Source: Marsupella aquatica | Taxonomy: Eukaryota > Marchantiophyta | Reading direction: 5' to 3' | NCBI GenBank assembly: GCA_973895155.1 | Contig: OZ316894.1 | Coordinates: 1,612,001 to 1,676,000 of the forward strand | DNA: 64,000 nt | Shown here: one piece after another, positions 37,901 to 47,199 of the stretch | Layout of the letters: every line of letters starts with the position of its first letter | How positions within the stretch are numbered: position 1 is the first letter of the stretch | Program-made: the position numbers and the translations under genes | The notes under the pieces: generated by a model | What the model saw: the letters and a program-made list of their open reading frames with translations, nothing else | Databases searched by the model: none | Told to the model about the DNA's origin: nothing

Positions 37901-38650
37901 GAATTCCCAGTATTTTTTGGGCTGCACGTTTGCAGTGGTAGGAAATATTCTTGTCCAGATGTAGCAATCCTTGGTTCGGTCCATGTCCCGTAGACGGAAT
38001 CCTTTTGAAAGAATTCCTGACGACGGAGGCAACTCAAACACAACGTCTCCATTGTACTTTGGAGGCAAACAAGGTACTTGTTCATGCCGGAAGTTTCCAG
38101 CCGAAATGAACCTCGAAAGTTCGCTGGACCCAGTTGACTTGAGCAGCGCGTCCATTGCACTTCTCCGGTATACAATATGGGATTGCAACGATGGCATCTC
38201 CTCTTTGACCAAGACAACGTCAGGCGCTGAAGGCTCCACAAAGGGGATCCTTGGTGTCTCCTCATCATCACTATTGGAAAGAGCAACTACATCCACGGGA
38301 TCCCTCTGAGGGGATTGCCGGTCTCCTTCATTTGGTTCCCGAACGACAATGGAGTAGCGCAACCCAGCATTAAGGTGCCAAAATCTCACGCCTTCATCGA
38401 CATCAAAAAGTGCGACAAATTCAAAGTCATTGGCTTCCGTTCCCTCCTGAACGATTGCCTCTATGTCATTCATGCACAAATCAAACCTTCCACAAAGATA
38501 AACCTCACTTATTTGCCTGTACCTTTCGTCCATAGACACTGGAATGGAAACGATGTCATCGGTGGACATACGTGTAACTATGATTGACTGAGACATCACA
38601 GAAGCCTCGGAAGCAAATGAGCGCTGGAAAATTATGAATCGAAATGCCAC
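34947..38650 (-). pseudogene. SWIM-type DDE transposase of element 1 (two in-frame stops)
   Basis: The first frame (38650-37130; start perhaps the inner ATG giving MSQSIIVTRMS) has a Cys-rich zinc-binding region: CTGFIECRNKTCDYF, CHYCQQLPFCVEACSARLFY, and CSHMSRLAIHVGTHNHPC. Next comes AWVSFDV (first catalytic Asp), an in-frame TGA at 37130-37132, HVYDHNYRALCTIFTCKL, GFMADNAQAGW (second Asp) and EAYRLSREIDLWW (candidate catalytic Glu). An intron at about 36612-36357 holds two palindromes. The last exon (36356-34947) has a TGA near 36225, then a long Ser-rich region and a C-terminal SWIM motif CSCEDFYRRHSRRHPYMPCKH. Both TGAs would be CGA (Arg) before one C-to-T change. By family it cuts and pastes the element in the nucleus, binding its ends through the zinc domains. 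Confidence 0.75.
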
Positions 38651-39520
38651 CGACGAGGGCTATTATTGATCCTGACTAACAGTTCCCTAAAGCCGTTATA
38701 ATAAGACAATCCTCTGACACCATAAATGTATTTTGTCGTTATATCAACGTCATTTACGATCAACGTCATTAACAATAAACGTCATTTAGGAAGAACCATA
38801 TTGTTCTAGAAATATCAAATGATGAATAGCGCCAGGCGCTATTAAAAACAATACAAAAGTAGAGGCTCATGCAGAGTCAATTTATGTGTAGCGCCTGGCG
38901 CTATTAATAACAATCCAAAAGTTTAGGGCCCGTCTAACGTAAATTTATGTGTAGCGCCAGGCGCTAATAAAAGAAAATGACATAAAACTAATTCCTAAAG
39001 GAGACACTGGATGATTAGCGCCAGGCGCTAATATTGATATCATTAATATTATGAACGTCTAAAATGGTAAAAAGTAGGAGCAGGAGCCTTCAAAAGGCTG
39101 AAAAGGATTTGTTTTTTGCTAGCGCCGGGCGCTAGTTTTCTTTTGTATCAGAAATATGATAAAATCGGATTTAGGGGAAGTAATGGAGTATTAAAGACTC
39201 TTATGGCTCTATATTGAATTCCCAACTGACATTAAAATTGAAGATTTTAGGCCTTGGAAATTACTAGCGCCGGGCGCTACTATTTGGTGAGTAAAAATGA
39301 ATTCGATATATTCTCAGGTTTTCCTTTCAACGGTCATATTCAACGGTAACTATAGGTTGCGTGACCCTCAATACATCGATCCCCTTATGTGTTGTCGAAT
39401 AAGATAACGACATGTGTCATAGATCCAGGCCACGAGTTCAGTTTCCTTAGCGTATATGTCATGCTCTGTGCTCTAGATTCTTCTTATTTCCCATGTTAAG
39501 TACAGTACGATCGAAGCTGT
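38651..39520. promoter_or_regulatory. Shared divergent promoter region of element 1 with six phased palindromes
   Basis: This 870-bp AT-rich gap separates the divergent 5' ends of the transposase and ParB-methyltransferase genes. It holds palindrome copies starting at 38827, 38889, 38952, 39016, 39120 and 39265. Spacings are 62, 63, 64, 104 and 145 bp, the first four close to whole numbers of DNA turns (10.5 bp). This suggests cooperative binding on one face of the helix. Core promoter boxes cannot be assigned by eye. Confidence 0.7.
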
Positions 39521-42500
39521 GTGATGGGTTTTTGCCGTTCGCGGTACGGAAAGAGCACGGTGGTCATCACTACTTCCTTTGCCCTTGTGCGAGCAATGGA
39601 CCCTGCCTTTTCCTCCTCTCAATGCTTTAGTGGAAACGGGCACAGAGAGGTCGTTCCCTCGCAAACATCTGAGTGCTCATTTTCAGGATCTGTGTATAGT
39701 CGTCGAGTGACTCGATCCGCTGCTTTGCGAGATCCTGCAGCACAACCCGCTGTATCATTCCCGAATAGCAAGAGAGGGAAGATGGATGATTCTGATTCGT
39801 TTGCTGTGGAGGACTTCGGAGAGACGTCACTGACTGTTTATGATGTGATCTCCAAACACATTATGTCGTTTGGAAAAGATTTTCGAGGACATGACAAGGA
39901 TCCGCCAAGGATTCCAATGTGCCGACTACTCCATATGGAAGTAGTGCGGACCTTACAGAAGGGAAGTCCTTCGATAGAGAAGCTGAAAGACTCCTTTTAG
40001 AGCACAGGATACAATTCGAAGATCGGCATGTTGTTTTACGTCCAACCAACAGATTCCAATGGAGAAGTTCAGATCTGCACGCCAGAGATCCGTGCTTCCT
40101 GGGATGCAATTTGGGTCGCAGAGAATGAAAAGTTTGAGGCGGAATGTGCTACCAACCCTGACTTCTCCGTCCTACAGGATAATATGTTTTCTGTGTTTGA
40201 TGGAAACCATCGACTCTATGCATGGTCCATCATCACGAAGGAGAATCCGGATGATGTGAAATACCATCCTCGTGTCCAGTGCACAATATTCAAGGGAGAA
40301 AAGGGGTCCTTGATCGAGATTGAGGCGGCGATGCACACTGTTAACCAGTAAGTGTCTCTTCCAATATATTTCTAATGTAATCTATGATCATAGTGTTTCA
40401 CTAGCGCCGGGCGCTACTGACTCCCTCTCTCATTTTCAGGCTTGGGCAGGCAGTGGTCGAACCCTCTTGGATACTTGATGCAGACCGTATCAACCGAATT
40501 CTCTCGAATGAACTCGATTACTAAAAGTCTATCATTGACGCTGCAAACTTCAAGAAGTTTGGGCAGATCATGCAGAAAACACGGAAGGGATCGTGGTATA
40601 CGAAAAAAATGCCTCAAGAAGCACTTCTGTACATCTTGTGTGAGAATAAGATCAAGTCTTATTCTCGACAGTTTAAGATGGATCTGGAACATGCTGCCGC
40701 TCAGGGTACACCTTGGTCTCCCGGAGAGATTTCAAAAAGACATGCAGTGATGATGAAGGAGGCAACAAAGGATTGGGCGATAAAGGTGTCAAAAATTACT
40801 CCTCTGTTAAGCCCCGCCTTTGAGGATTTCATCCAGACATGTGCTGAGATGTACCCCCTCACAGAGAAGAATAAGAAAGAGAAGAAGCCGGATGCAGTTG
40901 TCTGTACAATGGATCGAGCAAGATTGTTTACCGCTGTCTCTGCCCTCGACCCTAAGCTGAGGAGTACCCTTCTGGTTGCCCATTGTACACCGGAGTTGAG
41001 GAAACAATTCTTCCATCCATAGAGTGTAAATGATGATCCAGTGAAGCAATGGTGCCATACCTGGCAAACTTGGAACACTGTGGAGGGAATCGCCGTTGGT
41101 TTGCTGCAAACCTCCCTACGCCAGGTCAGTGATATAGTCCCCGCCAATCGGTTGCAGGAGTGGGAGTGTGAGTCGATCGAATCGCTTATTGAAATAGTCT
41201 CAAATGACTTCAAGAAATTTGGGGACGCTGTGAAAGGCAAGTTTTTTAATACAATGTGGCCTTCCAAGTATCCCGACAAGGCTGACTACACCCTCAAGAA
41301 TCAGAAGAGGGCCAAACGATACCTGTACCGTTTCTTCATGCCTATGGAGATTGTGAAGCCAGATTACTTTTGGGCATACCCTGTTGCTTTCCAAAAGTGG
41401 ATCGTTGTTCCCGAAGGAGACATACTGGCCGACGTGTATTCAATGTATCCCGCTGAAGGGTGTCTTCCACCAAGGGAACTATCAGAATGGGAGAGAATTC
41501 ATTGTCCTTGGTATTTGGACACCGATAGATAGGACTCTCCATTCGGAGACACTGAGAAAGACACATTTCATAAGCTTTCAAAAACTCAGGTCCCTCCCAA
41601 GTTTGTGTCCGACATGAAGCAGGGAATCAAAGGTGATGTGAGCAAGTCGGCGTCAGAATTGCAAGCGGTGTGCGAAACTACAGTTGTTCATGTTGATCAA
41701 AGTCGCAAACCCAGAGCCAAAGCAAAAACCGAAGCTACGGCACCGAGTACCTCAACGCGGTCCGCCAAAAAACGTAAGTTGTCATTCAGCTTGGAGCCTC
41801 ACAGTTTGGTTAGCGCCAGGCGCTGCTATATGACTATGACTATTGGTTTGTTCAATTGGTTTGGACAGCGCCTGGCGCTATTATTCAGCATTGAATAAAC
41901 TCTGCTCTTTTTCCTTTAGGTGGGAGAAAGTTTGACGCTGCAACCGATGAAACAAAAGTAGATGCCACTCCGGAGCCTTCTGAAGCCAATACCGGTGCCC
42001 AGTTAGACCCAGTAACTCCAATTGACAAAGCGAAAGAGATTGTCCCTCTTGATGCAACTAGTACAAAGAAGAAGAAGAAAAGGGCAATTCAAGCAGGAGA
42101 ATCTTCCCGAGATGATGCCGCTGGAACTGGCGTTCAGAGAGATGTGGGAACCTTCAAGAGCAAATCTTCTAGGCATTGCATGGTGGAAACAAGTATCCAA
42201 GAATTTATTGATACTGCTTTCAACAAAGCAGCAAAACCAGATTGGGTGACTGATGCAGAGAAATGGGGAAAGGACTTAATCAAGTCGGGTTCCCGAGAAA
42301 AGGGAGTAATCAGAGGAGGAAAAGAAAGATCATTTGGTGTCAATGCAGGATTCATCTATCTTCCTATTGGACTTAAACCTACGCTCATGGACCGTCGGGT
42401 TCCAAAAGTGGAATGTACTAGACCACACAGTTCCCAGTTCTTTCTTCAAAGCGATGGACCCGTTCCTTTCTGATGATGGCATGCTTGCGATCTTGTATTC

Positions 42501-43705
42501 TGATGACCATGACCAGGTCTCGCAAGTCATTTCAGCATGCCACCAGTCCAAAAAGTTCCATTGTGTCAATTCTCACAATGTCGTCATGTCTATGCCCATG
42601 TACAGAGCAAAGACCGATATTCAGGTACAGATCATTGAATCTCTTGTTTATTGTTAGCGCCTGGCGCTAACTTAGTCTTTGCTGTTGTTCTCAAGTCATT
42701 ACCCGTCGGTTCATAATTTGAGCCTAACGTGTGCGATGCGTGCAGGTATTTACCCTTAGGCTAGACATATTTTGTCGGACTTCTTCAAAAGGGAAGGTAC
42801 CAAAGGATCCAAGGTTTAAGCCTCTTTCAATAAGTGAAGATCCTTCGATCTCTAACTTGATTGGGCTTCCAACCTTGAAGACAGATCATTTCTCGGAGTT
42901 GGATTTTGCTAGGAACGCTTGTCTTTCGGTTGGTTTTATGCAATCGGTGATAGAGCTTTTTACTCTTCCTGGAGATATTGTCCTTGACTGGACTGTAGGT
43001 TCAGGAAGCACATTCATTGCTGGTGATTTTTCTGGTCGTTTCGTGATTGGGTTGGAAAATAGGCGTGAGTTTGTTGAGACCGCATCAAGGGTTTTCTTAG
43101 AACTTCTTGATCCCAAGCATGTTCCGACATTGCCTCCTCCCGCGACCAATTTAAGTGGTCGCAAAAAGAAAGATAGGCTCCGATCTGTTCTCAATTTTGA
43201 TTCCGATGAAGAGGAAGGTACCTCTGGAGACGTCGGAGATGACACAGAGAAAACCCAGGAGGAAGATTCTTTGGAGAAGAGCGAAGACTCAGACGAGTAA
43301 TGTTCTTCCAGTAAGCTTCTTTATCCTTTCAAGTGTTGTTGACAATTCTGGGTTCTTGCTCTCTTATCTCCTAAACTTATTTTTTTTCCGTTTTACTGGA
43401 TCAGGTCAGAATGGAATCTAAGGAAGCGTTTCCAACTCCGGAGGAGACTAGCTAGGAATGTAATTGTCACTCCTGAGAAGCCATTTGTTTTTCCCTCATA
43501 CGCTGAAAATGCCGCTAGGAGGGTTGACAAAATTAGAACGCTTTGTTGGGAAACAAAAGGTCTATGTCTTCAAAGGGAAGCAGATAGGAAGTTCATGAAG
43601 AACCCTTATATAGATGATGTTTCCCGAAGCAAGTACATTGATGACGAAGCTGAGTCAACGGACAGATCTGAAAGCTCCGCATCAGAAACATCTGGTAGTT
43701 TATAG
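39521..43705 (+). pseudogene. ParB-like domain fused to beta-class DNA methyltransferase (element 1, 5 exons, broken)
   Basis: Exons 39521-40347, 40440-41773, 41920-42624, 42746-43296 and 43405-43705 join in phase at GT/AG borders. The ATG at 39521 or 39596 could start it. Exon 1 carries FSVFDGNHRLYAWSII, like the ParB/Srx V.DG..R..A motif. Exons 2-3 are helical, then basic. Exon 3 end gives SFFKAMDPFLSDDGMLAILY. Exon 4 gives DHFSELDFARNACLSVGFMQ and GDIVLDWTVGSGSTFIAGDF followed by IGLENRREF, equivalent to the AdoMet motifs X and I (VLDPF.GSGTT, G.E) of CcrM-like enzymes. The order, catalytic region before AdoMet motif, is beta class. The DPPY-like motif near 42350-42370 is disrupted by a frameshift. 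In-frame stops at 39998, 40522, 41020 and 41530 are TAG/TAA. The C-terminal exon is acidic/Ser-rich. It would modify adenine-N6 or cytosine-N4; the substrate is unknown. Confidence 0.75.
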
Positions 43706-44394
43706 TTAGCAATGGGGTTTTCTTAGAATACGTCGTTTAATGTTTCAATATGTAAGCATTTCGATGAATTGGCTGATTTTAAGCCCTTTCAACTTTTACT
43801 AGCGCCAGGCGCTCCTCAAACATACTGTCTTTATTTTATTTTTATTTCAGATTCTTCAAGTTTGAGTTATGAGGACGTGTGCTGAGGTGCAATATTGGCT
43901 AGCGCCGGGCGCTTCCCAATCTTGTAAAGGTTCTTGGGTGTGGATTCTTTCCTGTTTGTGGTTGCATAAATGTTTTGCTTTCCGTATGATTTTGTGGTAT
44001 TAGATGAACTGGCGTGAACAGTCGTGGGTCTTTGCAGCTAGATGTCTTCTGGAAAGACCCTGATCGGGAGGAGGCTGGAATAGACGATGGTTGTCAACTG
44101 GGATTACTGTAGTAGCTCCAGGCGCAACTGAAAGGTTTTGGTTAATTATAATTGACTTGAATAACCTTCTGAGATCGAACATTTCATAACCCCCTTCATT
44201 AATTATCCTCCGAGAGTGCAATTGGTACAAATTATAAACTCTTCACAGCGCCCGGCGCTAGCAAAAATTGTGGAGAGTTCCTACCGCTACGAGTTTCTTA
44301 TATTTACTCATGTTTGTCTTTTAAAAAAACCTCACCTTTGGCGTTATTTTTACCAGCGCCGGGTGCTACCAGAAAAAAATTTCAAAACTTTGAG

Positions 44395-44486
44395 ACTAGA
44401 ATTTTCCTGTTACCAGTATTTTTGCCTGTTACCAGTTTCTGTTATGAATACCTGTTTCCTGTTTTCCTGCCTTTTGTAAACACCTC
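44395..44486. repeat. Element 1 right terminal region
   Basis: CCTGTTACCAG repeats followed by CCTGTTTCCTGTTTTCCTGC. It is the inverted counterpart of 34202-34300, ending in CACCTC before the duplicated CCGTAGGG. Confidence 0.7.
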
Positions 44487-45286
44487 CCGTAGGGAAAGTT
44501 GTTGTTTCCGAATTCCCTTTACAAAGTCAGATCGATGAGATGCATTGGCCATACAAAATAATGGAACATTCGTTTTCAATCTTTGAGTCTCTGCGGTCCT
44601 ATTTTCAAAATCAGCTGCTGTCCAAGGGAGGCTGAGTACAAATTCTTGTTACTTCATTATCCCATCCCGTTGCGTAGGATTTGTAGTCAACTACAACCTC
44701 TGCTTCTGGATCGTTTACTGTTTGGGCTTGAATGGTTTATATTGGCAAATGTTTTAATCTTTTTCTTAGCAAGTACTCTCGATTTCCCTGCGTTACCTCA
44801 AGTTTTCAATTACCGCCAGGCCTGGTTTAGTTTGCCATTGCCATCTTGTCTCAGACGTGTGTTCATCACTCTGCTGTCCTGAAGGCGCAGGACTGCATTT
44901 GTAGGAACAAAATTATCCTAAGCTGCACGAAACCGCTCAAGGGAAAAAGGCCACGGGCTGTCACTGTACCAAACACCTATAGTGTGGAAGCCATGGCGAG
45001 CACAGGATTCTAAGTCAATTACCATCCCAGAAATGTTCCTAGTTTGAGAGCTCACTTAAATGCCAGGACGCTTCGAATACGTTTACTTAGTTTGTTTCAA
45101 ACTCAGGCTAATCCCAGAATGTCACTTACCTAGGACTATAGTCCTCAGAACTTTCCCGTGTACAACCTGATAGGATTATGGATCCCCAACGTTCATCGAG
45201 TTTGTCCACTTGCGAAAAGGTGTGGTCAGCTCTGCTTTCCTTGGACTTTTCTCCCTTTTTCCCAGCAGTTCCCTTATCGGTTAGAC
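44487..45286. repeat. R1 repeat module, copy B, middle piece
   Basis: Continues the R1 module from CCGTAGGGAAAGTTGTTGTT (compare GCAGGGAAAATTGTTGTTTC at 10467-10487). It runs in parallel with 10471-11287 up to CGGTTAGAC (45278-45286), the target duplication of element 3. Confidence 0.8.
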
Positions 45287-45319
45287 GAACTTAAAGCCCA
45301 TATAGACACAGACTTTTGC
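45287..45319. repeat. Element 3 left terminal inverted repeat (33 bp)
   Basis: Perfect inverted match to 53224-53256. Confidence 0.95.
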
Positions 45320-46580
45320 AAAAACGCCCGGATGGACAAGGACGACTCGGATGGACACAGGCCGAAGTTGCATTTATGCTTGTATAACACATATTGGCTG
45401 CATGTTCCAAGGGTGACCTGTAAAGAGCTGTTTGACCGGGAGCAGGAGGTTTTCAGTCGGTCCATCCGGTTGTCTATCCATATCCCGGTTTCCCTTCCTC
45501 AACAACGGCTTCAGTAGTCCTATCGACGCTTTGGCAGAAGTACATGGTTAACACAAAGGCCTCGACCACAGCGACACATTTCTCTAGGTTTAGACATAAT
45601 GTGCATAGAGCACTTAACACATAGCACTATCGTCGCGTGATCAGAATCAATCTTGATGGAGAGGAAATTGGAAGCATTCAGCATTTTATGTTCTATGTGT
45701 ATGGGCCCAAAGCAACGTTCACATCGGCACAGGGGAGGCAAAAACGAGCACGAGAAGTCTTTCGAGGATAAGAAGCTGCATACTGTGCTGCATGATCGTG
45801 ACTTGCCCAGCTGACTTGGGACCAGCGCTATCGGGACCAGCTACAATCGCTAGCAGCGCTATGTAGAGTTGGAGGCTAGATGAGAGCTAAGTGCTCTGTG
45901 TAGACAAGCATCAGTTGAAGGTCACATTCATACATAGTGGCCAGATCGAGCAGAGTAGGGGACACAAAGGAATTCAAGGTCACGAAGGAGGGCGAGAATG
46001 TGCGTGACCTAGCGCACTGATTTGCATGTGAATTGTAAGTACCGGAAGGGTCCAGTCTGCTGACCTTTAGGCGTTGCGTAATGTGCTGTGGTTGAGGTCG
46101 CCTAGCTCAATCAGGACGGGAAATCACAACAGCTCAACAGCACCTGCCCTGCTCAATTGCAAATCATTGCTGGAATCAAACCAAGCTCAATAGCAGCACG
46201 CCCAGCTGAATCAAAAAATCATTGTAGCTCACCAGTGTCATTGAGATTTGTAAGTTCTTCATGAATGAATCGTTGTTGAATGATTAGTCTGCCTCTATCG
46301 CGTCTGCAAATGTCTCGAATTCCTTGGCAGTCAAAACTGAGTGTGGAGCTTTCAAATGATATGTCAATGAGCAATTGAAGATTGTGACTCCAGGGAAGCA
46401 TTGTTAGCCCACATCAGGCTTTGCCAAGCATTGTGAAGGTAATTGTTTCCAACTTACATTAGTCTCGTAGATGCATTATGTTTGCTACAATAGGAAATTC
46501 ATCCTACAAATGAAGTTTGGTCTCCTGTAGTATTAATTGTCAGAGATGCATGTGCTTGCAGGTTTAATTGGTCACAAGTC
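45320..46580. other. Non-coding left arm of element 3
   Basis: No gene was recognised. A repeated AGCTCAAT/GCTCAATAGCAGC word occurs around 46100-46210. The acceptor-like TGTGCTTGCAG at 46551-46561 suggests a 5' UTR intron for the next gene. Confidence 0.4.
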
Positions 46581-47198
46581 ATGGACGTTGGCCAGTCTTC
46601 TCATGTAGTATGCTTTGATAGCGACTTACAATCCATTTCTGAATTCCTTCAACAATGGAAGCCATCATCCATTCCTTTCAACTACATTGAATGGCTGACT
46701 GTTAGCACCCTCCAGTCTGACAAGGATTCAAACTGCCTTGTCAATACAAATGGGTTAGCCATGGCTTGGGAAGCATTGTGTCTTTCCTCCCACGAAAGGC
46801 TGCAAAACACTCATATTGAAAGTCTAGCTATTGCCAATAACGTCCTCTCGGGAAAATGGATGATTTTTGTTGACAGTCATGCCATAGATACCCAGTGGGC
46901 GAAAATTGCTACCGCTATTGTTCAGGATTGCCTGGCAACCAATGCCAAGGTTTCCACATCTCATACTAAACATCTGAAGTCTGGGTTTCCCAAAGAGGAA
47001 AAGATCCCTCACGGTCAGCATGTCATTTGTGTCTGGTCTGCTAATTTCACTAACATTGAGGATGTTTTTGGACTGAGGGATTGCCTACGGAGTGTAGGGT
47101 TCACTGATACTCTATTTTATAAGCCTGATGCATACTCTGTCTGTGGGGTGTATGCAGGTAACAGGCTAGGCCTCTCAGCTGCTAAATACGCAGCTTGA
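46581..47198 (+). CDS. DUF1917 / C11orf68 (BLES03)-like protein carried by element 3
   Basis: This 205-residue frame is unbroken. Its middle and C-terminal part reads GKWMIFVDSHAIDTQWAKIA, NAKVSTSH, HVICVWSANFTNIEDVFGLR and FYKPDAYSVCGVYAGNRLGL. That follows the DUF1917 pattern: GKW..F....VD..W..I, AKVS, ICVYT.DF.D..DV......LR..GF, YKPD.YT..GIY..N..G. The family is eIF4E-like in fold and poorly understood; no enzymatic role can be claimed. An acceptor just upstream (46561) suggests the ATG lies in a second exon. A possible donor (GCAG|GTAACA at 47157) could splice in phase to 47282 and fuse it to the F-box frame, but the unspliced end matches the family better. It is intact while the neighbouring transposase is decayed, so it may be a captured host gene still under selection or recently acquired. 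Confidence 0.7.
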   Translation: MDVGQSSHVVCFDSDLQSISEFLQQWKPSSIPFNYIEWLTVSTLQSDKDSNCLVNTNGLAMAWEALCLSSHERLQNTHIESLAIANNVLSGKWMIFVDSHAIDTQWAKIATAIVQDCLATNAKVSTSHTKHLKSGFPKEEKIPHGQHVICVWSANFTNIEDVFGLRDCLRSVGFTDTLFYKPDAYSVCGVYAGNRLGLSAAKYAA

Positions 47199-47199
47199 C

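Larger units (their letters stand above)
34593..44368. repeat. Nineteen dispersed copies of the palindrome TAGCGCCNGGCGCTA in element 1
   Basis: Core starts: 34593, 34745, 36403, 36588, 38827, 38889, 38952, 39016, 39120, 39265, 40402, 41811, 41867, 42655, 43800, 43900, 44113 (degenerate), 44247 and 44354 (degenerate). The centre base is A, T, G or C, and the two 7-bp arms are what is kept. Positions fall in the 3' flank of the transposase gene, its last large intron, the shared promoter, introns 1, 2 and 3 of the methyltransferase gene, and its 3' flank. None is inside an exon except the half-site CTAGCGCC at 36330. Most copies keep both CpGs of each arm pair. Confidence 0.9.
34202..44486. 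mobile_element. Element 1: 10.3-kb DNA transposon with SWIM transposase and ParB-methyltransferase genes
   Basis: The borders are set by comparison with the uninterrupted R1 copy at 10384-11600 and by the 8-bp direct repeat CCGTAGGG on both sides (a one-base ambiguity remains). The ends are imperfect inverted repeats rich in AACAGGAAAACAGG and CTGTTACCAG: 34222-34300 against 44395-44475. Inside are two divergent genes, a zinc-finger/DDE/SWIM transposase (-) and a ParB-like/DNA methyltransferase protein (+), sharing an 870-bp promoter region. About nineteen copies of TAGCGCCNGGCGCTA lie in non-coding parts. Both genes carry stops, so this copy is not autonomous now. The transposase resembles the SWIM-bearing KDZ/MULE-like group seen in early plants; superfamily placement is tentative. 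Confidence 0.85.

Noticed and set aside
35086-38587. Several plus-strand frames of 60-126 codons across the SWIM transposase
   Set aside because: All are antisense shadows of the minus-strand transposase exons.
39521-43300. Stop-codon reassignment (TAG/TAA read as Gln) in the methyltransferase gene
   Set aside because: The host NLR genes and the DUF1917 frame end at ordinary TAG/TGA stops, and the divergent transposase has TGA stops too, so decay by C-to-T change is simpler.
45826-45875. Further copies of the palindrome in element 3 (CAGCGCTATC..., CTAGCAGCGCTA)
   Set aside because: Only the AGCGCT hexamer is shared; the GCC-N-GGC centre is missing.
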